In this document: positions 1 through 13,700 of the stretch, one piece after another
Numbering within the stretch: the first letter of the stretch is position 1
Layout of the letters: each line of letters begins with the position of its first letter
Assembly (NCBI GenBank): GCA_028023455.1
Contig: JAQFVV010006721.1
Location: 248,001-312,000, forward strand
Source: Epiperipatus broadwayi
Taxonomy: Eukaryota; Onychophora; Udeonychophora; Euonychophora; Peripatidae
Reading direction: 5' to 3'
DNA: 64,000 nt
Program-made: the position numbers and the translations under genes
The notes under the pieces: model-generated
Databases searched by the model: none
What the model was told of the DNA's origin: nothing
What the model saw: the letters and a program-made list of their open reading frames with translations, nothing else

Positions 1-1065
1 ACTATCGTACATATATTAAAGATACTTGCCTAAGGATTATTTTTTTGTGTGTGTGTTATTTGCAATTGAAATTAACAATTTTCTGTAATACACCCCTTAA
101 GTCATTTATCTTTGGCTGAATTGTCATTACTTTGTAAGGATAGAATTATTTAAACAAAACTGAAATATATATATTTGGATTTTTATGAACCTTAAGCTTC
201 TGATTTGACAATGTGATAAATATTAACAAGTAAGTTTATTCCATCATATTTCCCAGTAATTCAAATGAAGAAATCTCAACATCTCTTAGCAAACTTATTA
301 ATGACTCTGTCAGAAAATAACACTTGTTATACAATCTGACTTTGTTTAAAGTTATACTTACTAATGCCATTTTAGAAAAGATTTTTTGCATTGTAAGATT
401 AAATATATAGCCTTATTTACTGTTTTTTAACACTGAATTTAATAAAGCAATTTTAATTTTTCAAGGCAAAATGAATCTTCAAAAATTTTGAGAACTTTCT
501 TTCATCAAAATGATTTAAGTCTGGTTAATCCTTTTCTTTTTTGGGGGGAAATTTTTTTCAGCCAGAATTTTTTGTGTATATTTTCCTTGTATAGTTTATC
601 TATTACAAATATACATGATGTTTTCTTTCATACTCTCAAAGTCCAAACCTCTGGAGAAATGATGACTTGTGTGAATGTGAGCTATTATAAAAAGTGAGGA
701 GAGATGTTTAAAGGATAAATTGGATTGGGCATGAACTTGAAAGCAAAGAATTATGAAAAAGTATGAAGAAAAAAATTTAAAAAGAAAGAAGTTTGTTGAT
801 GATCTTAAAGAAGAAAATAGCTACAAGTTTTTGAAGTGTAAAGCAATAGACAAAAAAGTTTTGAGAAAACATTTTGGTTTGCTATTTGGAATCTGCCTTT
901 AAATTTACTTAATGCTTAAATGAAATAAAAACATTCTTTGGATTTAATTTTCAGCTCATGATCCTGTATTGTTGGTTCCTAATTAATGTATAAATATATG
1001 AGGTTTTTTTGACAAAATTCTTTTTAAGCTATATTTTTAACTTAAGTTTAATGAAAATTTAATTG

Positions 1066-1791
1066 CACTACTAAACATCACATGATCACCATTTCTCGTG
1101 TTGCTCAATCTGTTAAAACAGGTAAAACTCTCTACAGTAGTGCCACTCAGCAAGTCAGAGTAATCAATGGATGCAAGAAGGTTTGTGCATAAAATCCTTA
1201 TCTAGTGCCTAGCCACAAGCTAGAAACTAGTGTTGGGGATATTGGACGAGTAGGCACTAGATAGGGATTTTATGTACAAACCTTGTATCCATTGATTACT
1301 CTAGCTTGTACTGAGTGGCACTACTGTATGGAGAGTTTTGCCTGTTTTAGCATAATGAGGAAGCATAAGAAATAGTGATCATGTGATGTTTAGTGGTTTA
1401 ATACCAATCCTGCTTAATAGGATAATGATGGCTATGGTTATTAAAGCATCAAAAACAAAAATGTATGGGTAACTAAGTTCAGACCCATATGAATATATAA
1501 ACTAATGAGCTTGGATTGAAAATACTATTGTGATTTCAATTTTAAACTCATAGTTTTATAGTTAACTAAAGAGCAAAAGATGGCTGCTGGAGAATTGCAT
1601 TAGATCCTAAGATCTAGGTGTAGTGCTCTCAGATCCAAGGCTCCTCACTGATGAAAGCCACAAGCTAGAAACTAGTCTGGAGATATTGGATGAGTAGGCA
1701 CTAGATAGGGATTTTATGCACAAACCTTCTTGCATCCATTGATTACTCTGGCTTGCACTGAGTGGCATTACTGTATGGAGAGTTTTGCCTG
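1066..1791 (+). mobile_element. Family A fold-back retroelement, copy A1, with 14-bp TSD
   Basis: An inverted unit (1066-1404) is followed by a forward unit (1405-1791). The whole is flanked by a perfect 14-bp direct repeat, TGAAAATTTAATTG, at 1052-1065 and 1792-1805. The forward unit has a TATA-like stretch near 1493, the GATCCTAAGATCTAGG block near 1604, a hammerhead motif at 1633-1691, and the right terminal GAGTTTTGCCT. The left unit is shortened: its centre at about 1208-1240 retains GCCACAAGCTAGAAAC but has lost the CTGATGA side. No coding capacity is seen, so it is non-autonomous. Confidence 0.85.
1633..1691 (+). ncRNA. Hammerhead ribozyme motif, family A
   Basis: CTGATGA is at 1648-1654 and GAAA at 1668-1671. 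Stem II is AGC/GCT around loop CACAA. Stem III is AC/GT with loop TA, and the predicted cleavage follows C1677 (GTC). Stem I pairs TCCTCA (1642-1647) with TGGAGA (1678-1683), with one C/A mismatch, then ATCCAA with TTGGAT across an internal loop. Positions 10.1/11.1 are A and A, not the usual G-C, which may lower activity. Confidence 0.75.
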
Positions 1792-4642
1792 TGAAAATTT
1801 AATTGTATAGGGAAGGAATGGAATTTTTTTCCATTTATACTGTTTAACATACTTTTATTTTAGAAATTTATGCAGTGCATTATTACTTAATTTTATTTTT
1901 TTGTCTCTTAATATCTTATTTCATATCTTTGAGGGGAGGGGGTTGGGGGAATAAAATAAGTATTAAGTCAACTTTTTTTTTAAAAAAAATTATGTTAAAT
2001 AATTATTACTTGCTGTTCAGCAGCAGGTCATTTAAAAATTTATCCGATTTTTGTTTTCAGTGAAATTGTATAATGATCTCTAATTCTTTTCTAATTTTAT
2101 CCTCCAAAAGTTATATTTAATGACAATAATTCATATGCATTTCGTATCTACTTCAGTGATACAAAGCTTTTGTTATATTTTTTAATATTCATTTAAACAA
2201 ACCATTTGTTGGGTTCTTCATGGCATCACATGCATTATTGTGATTATGGTTGTTTCACAATTATTTAATTTTTTATAATAATTTCAATGGGCTCTTTTAA
2301 TATAAGTGGTAAAAATTATTTACTCTAATTTACTTTTGCAAATATTCACTTATATTTCCTTGCTCATCATAGTAATGTTTATTAATAACCACAATAATTT
2401 CCCTATCCATGAGACCCAGATCATTTAATGCAATAATCATCAGCATCATATATTTTCATTAATAATTTTGAAACAAGATGATTCTCAGGATTTTTTCCAT
2501 TGTCATCTAAAATTTATTAGAAAAAAAACAACATTTGCAGTAATTAGTTGGATGGACTTTTAATTTTCTTTGTTATTTTTATTATTCTCTTTGTGTATAA
2601 AATGTTTCTGATCATCCAGTGATTTTGGATTTTGGTCTAAAAATATGTTTCATCAATAATCACATATGTGCTAAAATATATTTTCAATATGATATGCTAT
2701 GCTTGCATTTTACTAATATTTTTTTGCTTGTTTAAGGTTGTGATAAGACTTTTTAATGCCAACAGACTCAAGTATTTACATTCCACTTTTCATTTAATTG
2801 ATTCTTTAGAACACTGCAACTTGATATCATGAAACAGTACTGGGATAATTAATGGTTAAATTTAAGATTCAGCCTACCTTTATATATGAAAAAGATATAA
2901 GTACATAAGTAGTTAAAAAAAAAAAAATAGAAAAGATAAAAATGAAACATTTTGTTATGTTACAGAGAATAATTTCTTTTAAAAATTAGTCGAAAAATAA
3001 ATTTTGTGTTCTTCATTTATATTGCCACAATGTTTTTAAGAAAATTAAAAATAAAACTTGGGTTGTTCATATATAGTGCTATAATATATATATTTTTTTA
3101 CTTTTTTAAAAAAATGTAAAAGTAAACCATTTGTGTTTGGAATCCAAAGAAAATTATCAACTTTGGCTTGCTTGACATAGAGTGGTGGATGAATAGACTG
3201 TCATTGTTGAAAATAATGTTTTTTTTTTAAAAAAGATTTCTGTGATCAAGTAATTGCCAGTGAAGAAATCAGCATTGGCATTTTAATGGTAGAATAATCT
3301 TAACGATATTGAATGTGAAACATCTTGTATCAAATGATGCAGAAAGAGAAGTAAAATGCTAAGGGGGAGAGGGGTTTAGAGCGATTTGGCATTATTTTAT
3401 CATCTTTTGATTTCTTGTTGTTTCAAAGCCAATTATTTAGAATGTTTAATTGTAATTTGTATTGAATAAGAAAAAAAAAAATTTCTTATCTGAAAAAATA
3501 AAAAATTTAAAGTTAGCAATTTTTTTGGACTTTTTAAATTGTTTCATAAAACTGGATGATACAATTGACCTTGCTTTTTTTTCTCACTTTTCCAAAACCA
3601 AATAAGAAATTTAAAAAGACAAATAATAATAACACTAATTCAAAATAAACTGGTCAATTATATATAGTTTGAAATTATATATTCAATTTATAAATTAATT
3701 GAAGTTAATATTAGATATTATTACAAGAAATCAATTTTCAAAAGAAAACTTATAATTGATTGTATCCCCCTCTCTCTCCCCCCCCCCCTGATTTCAAAAT
3801 CAAATGATAAATAATTTCCCAAGAAAAACAATCTTAAATTTATTATTTGTTATCCCAGTATTGTTTCATGACATCGACCCAATGTTTAATGAATCACTAA
3901 ATGTAAAATTGAATGGAGATACTTGAGTCCATTGGTACTGACTTTTTATATTATGAATGAAATATTTCATATTTTTTAGTTATATCATTCACTTGTGTAC
4001 TTGAAATACTTAAATTATTACTTCACTAAACATTATAAACTAATATATATATATATATGTGCTGTATGCACAGATAATGAAGCTAGAACATATTTTTAAA
4101 AGCGAAATTTATACTGTATATGACATTTTAATTATTTTTCATTTTTATAGTTTACTGAAGAAACTCATTACTTTAACACTTTATTGTTAGAGTTTTATCT
4201 TTTTTTAGAAGGTTGTCACTTCTCTATGATTTATAATCATGGTTAATTTGATGGTTTACTTTTATTTTCTATTTATATATTAAATAAAGATATTTAAAAA
4301 AAATGGTTGTAGTCAATTTTAGTAAAACATAAATTGCCTATAATTTCTTGAAGATTTATACTTATATTAATTCATTTTTATCAAGTTGGAAATGTAAGTT
4401 CAGGGATTTAATTAACATTTTTCAATTTGTCTGCAGTTTGCTGATTTTATATGGTTTTGCTATTATCATTTTGGTAGTAATATTTGTTGATACTTATATT
4501 TAATGTCTGTCAGCAAATTTATTTATCCTATAATTGTTTTTTTTTTTTTTTTGTGATGTTGCAACATTATAAGTGTTTTTTAATTGTAAATAAAATTTCT
4601 TTAACAAATAAAAAAAATCATTCTTTTGAAATTGTTTTTAAG

Positions 4643-4721
4643 ATATGTGGATTTGATAAACAGCTTCAAAGTAACTTATTCAGCAGGAGGATCAACGCAA
4701 AATTCTCTTAGGGTAGCTCAG
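4643..4721 (+). CDS. ADK: ADK coding exon a (PfkB substrate motif)
   Basis: The exon follows acceptor ...TTTTTAAG and ends at donor GTAAGA. It begins with the last base of a split codon and reads YVDLINSFKVTY then AGGSTQNSLRVAQ. The Gly-Gly and Asn of this motif contact the ribose of adenosine in the known ADK structures. The next intron is only 92 bp. Confidence 0.95.
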
Positions 4722-7700
4722 GTAAGATTTGGTTACTACTAGATTAAAATATGATTGGTTTATTTAAATTTGAATATGATTAACTAATGTTGTTATCTTA
4801 AATATGATTTTAGTGGATTTTAGGTATTCCAAATATAATCTCTTATATGGGATGTATTGGTAATGATAACTTTGGAAAAATTCTAGAAGAAAGGGCACAG
4901 AATGATGGTGTTTGTGTTTACTATCAGTATAATGATACTCAGCCTACAGGAACTTGTGCAGTTCTGGTTACAGAGGGTAATAGGTAAAAATTATAACATT
5001 TAATATTAATTGTTATTATTAAAGAAAAAATTCAAAAACGTTGTTTACATTTTTTCAAATTTTATTATATATTTTTTAAAAAAATGTAAAAATATTATTG
5101 TTTTGAATTGGAGAGCTAATTATTTGATAGAATAAAAAATTTATTATGGTACTCATTTATTTGTTTTTTGAATAATTCTAAATGTTTACTTCTCTTTTCA
5201 TCAAATACTGTAATTCTTAAAAACTCATAATTAGGTATTATGAAAAGATAACCATTAAAGTTTAAAAGGTTTATAAAGCATTAAGTATGCTTTCAACAGA
5301 TTACTGCATAATCATAGTGCTGTTAAAGTTTAGCAGTTAGAACTATGCTTATATGTAAATGCAGCATTTAGATGTTATTTGACAATGGAATACACGAATC
5401 CTTTCTGTTGATAGAATTTGGATCCTTTGCAATCATCCAAACCTCTTTATATTTTCTTTTTCTGTCATCTCTTTCAGCGCAGATTCTTCTCACATTGGCA
5501 GTAGAGAAAATGTAACTCATAGTGAGTTTATGATCATAAAATATTGTTTGGTATTCGGTGTTCTGTTTGTTTCGGTTGTACCCGTATGGGTGCTGTGTTG
5601 GGCAGTTCTTGAATATAACAAATTTTTAAGAATTACAGTATTGATGAAAAGAGAAATAAATATTTAGAATTACTTAATAAATATGGAGATACATCTACCA
5701 AACAAGATGACTTAAATTACTTAAGTCAATAGCAATTAAACGAGAAACAATTAACTTTCTAAAAACATTTAAATTTAAAATATGTTTTTAGAGAGTTAAT
5801 TATTTCCCATTTAATTGCTATTGACTTAAGTAATTTAAATCATCTTGTTTGGTAGATATATCTCCATATTTATTAAGTAATTCTAAATGTTTACTTCTCT
5901 TTTCATCAATACTGTAATTCTTAAAAATTTATTATATTCGAAAATTGTCCAATACAGCACCCATACTTGTACAATAGAACCAAACAGAATACTGAGAGAG
6001 AATTGCCATATAGCTGAATAATACAAGAGTAAGGCTACTATTTAAAGGAAAGGGTAAGGATCATAGAAATTTAAACAATTATAGACCGATAGCAATAGCA
6101 TCAGTGTTATATAAAGTTTGGCTGGAAGAGTCGCAAAGTAGATGGAAGAAAATAATATAGTGGAAGAAATGCAAGGAAGTTTTTGATCAGATAGGCATAT
6201 AGGAGATAGCTTATTTGTAGTCTCACAACTTACAGATATGAGTAGGAATACATATAGACAGTTATATATGGTCTTTATAGATATAGAGAAGGCATATGAT
6301 ACAATAAATAGAAATAGATTATGGGTAAGGTTTTAGTAAATTTGGGACTGAATAGAGCTTTAGTGAATTTTATTAAGAAATTATATGAAAATAAATTTAG
6401 GAATGAATAGAGCTTTACTGGATCTTATTAAGAGATTGTATGAAAATAATTACGTATCAAATAGGAAATATAGAATCAGTTAAAGTTAAAAATAGGGTGG
6501 GACTAAGGCAAGAATACCCTATGCCACCTATTTTGTTTTTGTTATATTTGAGAGAAATGGAGAGAGTAATAGAAAGATTAGAAAGTGGGGTAGAGATACT
6601 ATTAATAGATGGCAAGAGAGTATATACAATTTCAGGTCTTTTATTTGCTTATGATATCTTCTTGTGCACAGAAAGTAGCAAGATATGGAAGTTATGCTGA
6701 AGACAAGCACAAGGGTGGGTAAAGAGATGGAGATTAAATTTAATGAAGAAAAATCAAAAGTAATGATGATAAATGCTAGGGAAAGAGAAGAAAAAGAATA
6801 TTTATTGGGGATATAAAGTTAAATGTAGTGAATAGATATAACTATTTGGGAATTGTCTTAAGTAATCAGAGAAATTGCTTGGATGAAAAAAAATTGATAA
6901 ATGAAGCAAAAAAAGAAAGGGACTGATAAAGAAATTAACAGTGTTTTCGTGTAATAAATATGATGTAGCTAGAATTGTATGAAAGGAAGTGGCAGTAGTA
7001 GGGTTAACTTATGGTAATAATGCGTTATGTGTTAGTAAAGGGGTATTAGTTTACTTAGAAAAAGTACAAACATAAGTGGGCAGACATGCATTAGATACAG
7101 ATGAGTGGATGGCAGAAGGCAATTCAAGGAGAAATGGGATGGTCAAGTTTTTTATGAGAGATGCAAAAAGCAAAATGAAAATGTTTGGTAGATTGCAATT
7201 TATGGATATTAAGAGAATAGCCAAAATAGTATTTAATTGGGTTATGAGTAAAAGACAGGCAACAAATTGGGTGAGAAAGGTAATATAGTATGCAGAAGAT
7301 TTGGATAATGACTTTATATCAGTATACTTATATAAAAAGTGGTCTGATTGCGTTAGGAGAATTGTGTGGTATAATTATGTTAAGAGAATTGTTGAGTATT
7401 ATAGTGGCAAGGAATGGGATAGAAAAATAGATGCATTAATAAAAAATAGGGGGTTGAAGAGATGGAGAACTAGTATGTAAGGGTGGAAAGAGTTCAAATA
7501 TATATAGAAGTAAACAGAATATTGGGTGCGAGTTAATTTATGATAATAGCAAAGAATCTATTTTACTGTTTAAGCTCGACCAGGATCGTTAGCAACAAGG
7601 GAATATATATATAAATGGAAAAATATGGATGATTTAGTCTGCAAGTTATGTAAAGAAGGCGTAGAAAATATTTGGCATCTGTTAATTGATTATACATGCT

Positions 7701-10700
7701 TGCAAGCAGAAAGGGTACAAATGATGTTGTGAGAGAATAAATATAAACATATGCTGGGTTTGGGAAAAGATAAGGGGGATTTAGATATAAAGGCCATAGA
7801 GTTGACAAAGATTATGTTGTAGAAATGAGATGGAACAGAATAGAGAAGAATATGGAAAAAACTTAGGGTGGGGAATTGGAAAGGGAAGGTAAGATGGCTA
7901 ACAGATTTCTCTGGGCATAGTGGCCGAGAGATTCTTGACTCCGAAAAAGGGGAAGCCACTGCATCACATCAACATCACATTACCTCTGTGTAAATAGCTT
8001 GTTTAATCATAAAGAACAGTGATCATGTAATGGTTAGTGGGTTAAATATTAAAATAAATTTTTTTTAATATTAAAAATTATTGCGGATAAAAAATACAAT
8101 TTTTGTTTATAAATAATAACGTGGCTTAAACCATGGCACATGCGCTTTAAAGATGGAACACTATTTAAATGAATACTCTCATTTCCAAACACAAGATAAT
8201 GTCTTTTTAAAAGATAGAATGGATCCACTCTATCTTTTTCACCCAAGCTATATGTATGGGCCAATCTAAAGCATTTGGAATTTTTGTTTATGTAAAATTT
8301 CATCTGTATGTTAACTACTTAATAACTACAGAATAAGATAGTCAATTTATTTTTGTTCTATTATATTCATTTGATGTATATAATGTCATTACTTTATAAT
8401 ATCAAAGTTAAGAATTATGACTAAAATGAAAAATAAATATAAATTAATTAGAAAAATATTAAATGAACTTTATTAAAAATATAATTGATTTTTTTTTTGT
8501 GATTGTGTTTTCCATATTGATCTGTATAGTCATCATAAAACTTAATTTTTTATCTTTTTATTTATCTTATTGTTTTCTGCAGTTAAAAAAAATCTTACTC
8601 ATTTATGAATGACAATAAGATTGATGTGTACTTATTACTATTGCCGATTGTATCATATTGTCTGACAGTACAATAAACTAAAATTAAAATTTTTCCCATT
8701 GTTCATATGTTACCGTAAAGCGGCTATTTTAAAGTTATTTTTTGATATTGAACATTAAATATAGTTTGATTTTTAGAAACCTTATTTCTAAAACTTGAAG
8801 TCTCTTAATACTCTAATTAAATCCTCAAATGCTATGTGTTTGTTATCAGAAGGTGATTTATATCTGTTTCCTATGGCTATGCCCAAAAAGATTATTATAT
8901 GTTTTTGTTCTTTAATATTTTGGATAATCTTTTCATGAAAATAGATGAGAGATTTAAATATTTATTATTATACTTTAAAAAAAAAAGTTATACATTCTTA
9001 TTGCACAAAATTATCTGGAAGATGTTATTTAAAATTTAATTAAGGCAAATATTTTGATTTTTTATGATTAAGAAATGAATTAATAGGCATTTATAATTTG
9101 GATGATTTAAAAAGCAAAGATGTGAATAAATTTTTTGAAAATATACATACTATAAATTTAAATTTGACCTTTATACATTAGTAGTATTACTTTTACTGTA
9201 CTTTCTATTAATGCATCTGCAGAATGATGCTTTTCAGTGAAGAGTAATATTAAAAATATGCCTGCAATGCTATTGAGTAAGAATGCATCAGTGTTGATAG
9301 AGAAGTTTCTATTCATTACTTTAATTAATAATCACAATTAAATGTTTATAGAACAAGTATATCAAAAAAGGATAGATTTAAATTTTTAAATAAAAAAATT
9401 TCTAAATATTATTTTATAAATAAATTTAATTAATTACAAAAACTTGAATGCTTCTTCTTTCCAATCTCATTACATGTATAGACTTCTTAGATGTTATACT
9501 TTAATAATTTTGAAACTTTTTGAATTTATTGAAATAAATACTAAGATACATTTAGTAAACAAGCATCATCAAATCTATGAATTAGCTATAGTTTCATCAT
9601 ATTTTTATTTTTTAAGAAATTATGAGGAAATATTTTATGTGAATTTCTTAATTGGAAAATAATATTTTCAAAATTATTTATATATCTAATAAGCTAATCT
9701 ATTTGATATCACTGAATTTTATTAACTAATGTACTGTGGCTCTCTATTAATGCAAAACCTTGAAAGAATATTGCTTGTCATTAAACTTTATCATTAGAAT
9801 TAATGAATTTCATGGTAATATAAAAAATTATTCTAATATTAGAGATTTATCAAATTATAGAAAGCTTTCAAAAACAAACAAACAAAAAGATTATTATGAT
9901 AAATATGATTTTGATTTATCAATAGATTTCAATTTCAGTTATGAAACATATTGTGGTGTACCACATGTTGCCATCTAGAATTTCCTCTGTAGTGTATAAA
10001 TAACTAAATAAAGAACATAATTAAAGGTCTTATATGTAATAAATATATTGGTTAATTTGAGATAAATGGAGAGTAAATCAATACTTTATTTGGTTGTCTT
10101 TTGATAGCCGGTCATGGCTGCTTGATGGTGTCGTTTATCTGTAAAAACACATAAAAATGCCATTTCTGCGGCCTACACTTACGGCTAAAAAAACAGTTGT
10201 GTTTATCTTACGGCCCGGAAACGTTACATTTTATTGTTTTAACACATAAATAATGCCAGCAAGTGGCCGTGACCGGCTATCAAAAGAAAACCCTTTATTT
10301 AGTAAATTTTAAAATGAAATGATTTTTATTAAGTTATTTCAAATGGTAACAATGCCTTATTACAATTAGAAAAAAAAAAAAAAAATCACATGTTTGAGAG
10401 CCAGTATTTAAAGAAAAAAAAGGAAAAGAAAAAGATGCATTTTGTGTTACTATAGCTACACAAACAAATTCAGGAAGGAGAACACATACTTTCTTTTGAT
10501 TAAAATTTGGTGTTTTATCTTACCTTACTTTTACTTATAGATTCTGAACTTATAATAAGGAAATATGTAGTGTGAGTAGAAAATTTATTTAAGGGGGAAA
10601 GAGCACAAAACTTTCTCTCATTTGATATCTTTATGATTCAAATGGAATGATTAATACCAAATGCCATACTTATCTGTCATGAAGCTATGAAACTATCAAA

Positions 10701-13700
10701 ATTTACCATGGATTATATATAATATTGACAAAGGAATAGTTGAATATCATTTAAGGATAAGAATGTTTATGGAAACCTACATTTGCATTTTGTTATTATC
10801 AGTGTTCCAAGGAAAACATCAGGGAATAATGGAATCTAAGCTGAAATTTTATATAAGTTAATCTTGGTAACAGATGCTAAGAGAAAATTTTTTTAAAATT
10901 ATCTAAATGAAATAAATTTCATTTGTTAATAATAGTTAAGAGTATAATAGTAGTTTAATGATAAAATATTTGTCAAAATCTTTTTTCTTTATTAGTAATA
11001 TTAATTATGACGTAATTTTATCTTATCATTTGATTTGGGTTTAAGTAATAGACTCATGTAATTAGGATTTAAATTGGTTGTTAACAAATTAATTTTTTTT
11101 TTGTGAGAAATTTTTTTTAATTAACCCTTTATGATTATATGCTTTAATAATTTTAATCATAGATTATTTCTATTAATTGCAATCTAGCAGGGGTAAGTTA
11201 TAAAGATATATATGATATTAGATTGCAATTGGTAAAATTAGAGCACTGTTCTTTGTTTTAGCCACCTCAATGAGATAATGTTTACTTCAATAAATATAAT
11301 TGTTATTAACCTAAGTACTTTGATTTACGTATTGCATAATCATTATAAAAGTATTTTATTACACAATTTATTTACAGTTAAAATATTTAAGTATATATCC
11401 GATACTATATCTCATTAGCAAGTAAAATATTATTTATTGAACTTTATCTTCTTTCCCAGGCAGATTTATTATGGATTATTGGTGCTTTGTAAATTCATGA
11501 GCTCATTGTAGATATAAATCCAAACTATAATAGAGCCAATTCATGGATTAATTCATCTATTTGTTTATTTATTAGTTATATTTTTAATTGCTTAAGTACA
11601 ACAATTATTCAGTATATTTTTGTTTGCTCAAATGTGTGAGCATTTGTAGGTCGGGCGGCTTTTCATCCATTATTTGATTAATTGTCTATTATATTTTTGG
11701 CTTGTCCAACAGGAAATTATTGCTATTTATGAGACAATATTACTTTATTAGCATTGTTCTTATGTTTCAGAATAGTTTCCATCACAGTATACATAATAAA
11801 ATAACGTTTGTTTAAAACATTTTTTAATTAAAGGGAGGGGGGGAGATAAATGTGGATTTTTTTTATTATTATTATGGAAATTATATTGGCATCTTCATTT
11901 AGGATACCCAAATATTTTCTTTCAACCAGTGCACTTCATAAGTATAAATTTTTCAGGTTCAATACAAATATGAAAGTTATTTTTATTTTTTATTATGGAA
12001 ATTATATTGGCTTTTAATTAGAATACCCAAATATTTTTTTGCAACTAATGCATTTTATAAGTATAAATTAAATACAATTTTTTTATATGCATATGTAACA
12101 TGTATGTTTATATTAAAATAAATCATATGATATGATATAAAATATGTTTATATAACAGCAATAATTGTATATGTATAATAACAATAATAATACAAAAGAG
12201 CTCTTTTAAGCAATATTAATTTTTGCCTTTTTCAATGCGTTGGAACTATTTTAGTCTACATTGCATATATAGTGACATCTATCTCTTTTATATAAAATTA
12301 ACTAGCACCTATTATCGCAGCAATACAATATGTACAAGGAAGAGAATTTGCATTTATTGTGACATCTATCTCTTTTATATAAATTAACTAGAATTCATGG
12401 AAGGATATATTTATACAGTTTTTTTTTCTTTTTCTTGTACATGTTGTATTATTGTTATAATAGGTTTTAGTTAATTTTGTATAAAAAAATAGATGTTGTG
12501 TATGAAATGTAGATTGAGATTGTAAAATATTTCCAAGATATTGAAATAGGCAAAAATTAATATCTGCCGAAAGAGCTTTTTAGTATTATTATTGTTATTT
12601 ATATGGATATAATTAATGCTGTTATATAAAGATATTTTATTTTATATTGTATGATTTATTTAAATATATGGAAATGCAGCATAATGGATTAAACTTCTTT
12701 TCATTTTTAATGACATACAGTATATTAAAGTAAATATTTTTATGAGTAAAAGACGAAATGTATATTTAAAATTTATCCCAGAATTTGTTAATATTAGCAT
12801 TATACTGACATTTTGACTGGATCATATTTGCTATCATCGAGAGTTATAGATTATTCAAGAATAATGAACAACCTTTTTTACTCTTATGATGACAGATATA
12901 ATCTTGTTGAAATATCAGCTTAATATTATTAATAATAATACATATATATATATATGTGTGTATTGTTTTTTTATTTTCTATTAGGTCTTTGTGTGCAAAT
13001 CTTGGAGCAGCTAACTTTTTTACAAAAAGTCATTTAGAACAGCCAGAAAAACGAATTATTATGGAAAAGGCTAATTTTTATTACATTGCTGTGAGTATGT
13101 AATACTTTGATATATAATTATATTTCTTTTACTTCTTGTGTGTAGGTATATATATATTTATGTGCTACACACACGATAGTCTATACATTTTTTAATCAGA
13201 CTGTCAGAGTATTCATTAAGCTTTCTTAATTATCCAACTAATTCAAGCTGCAATTGAATTTGTTCTGTAATGATATATATATATATATGAAATTAACATA
13301 GTTTAATGTATATGTAATTAGGAGAAAATCACTGTCACTCAGGCTATGGATAAGTAATACTGTGAATATTGAACAGAGTCAGCAATAGAATGAATCCACT
13401 TATTATTGGAGGTTTATAATTTTATCTTTGCCAACATTTGGTGAAAATTCATAGTGAAAATATATGTCAGATTAAATATAGCATGGCATTTAATAATTAT
13501 TATATAATACAATAGTCTATTATGTAAGGGTGGAGATTGAATGTCCTCTTTCAATAGCCTTGTTTAATAATCATTTGTAAAACAAATGTAAACAGGAAAT
13601 TAGCATAAGTTAATATATATATAATTAAGAGGAGAAAACTACTCTTCCTCAGGCTATGGTTAAATAGAATTCAGTATGTTGAATAAAGATTCAAGAATGG

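Larger units (their letters stand above)
1..4642 (+). other. Intronic/upstream stretch of ADK, no exon seen
   Basis: AT-rich sequence upstream of the first visible ADK exon. It is most likely intron, because the exon at 4643 starts with an acceptor site and the N-terminal coding part is absent. Apart from the fold-back element at 1066-1791 I see only poly-A/T runs and short TA repeats. The open frame around 760-900 is Lys-rich, has no recognisable motif and is not called. Confidence 0.6.
4984..12984 (+). other. ADK: ADK intron (8.0 kb)
   Basis: Holds the inverted PLE relic (5160-5995), a LINE RT pseudogene (6030-7955), a 0.2-kb MITE (10097-10287), a 125-bp tandem duplication (11862-12075) and a large inverted repeat (12113-12663). 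About 8050-8300 resembles 52880-53060 and is an unclassified repeat. I see nothing recognisable in 8300-10090 or 10290-11860. Confidence 0.8.

Noticed and set aside
760-900. Possible N-terminal ADK exon or other coding exon
   Set aside because: The frame is Lys-rich low-complexity, lacks the GxGNPLLD motif expected of ADK, and has no convincing splice sites.
5165-5225. TTTGATGAAAAGAGAAGTAAAC in the PLE tail (minus strand) as a hammerhead
   Set aside because: It resembles CTGATGA...GAAAC, but C3 and G12 are absent and flanking sequences do not form stem I, in any of the four copies seen.
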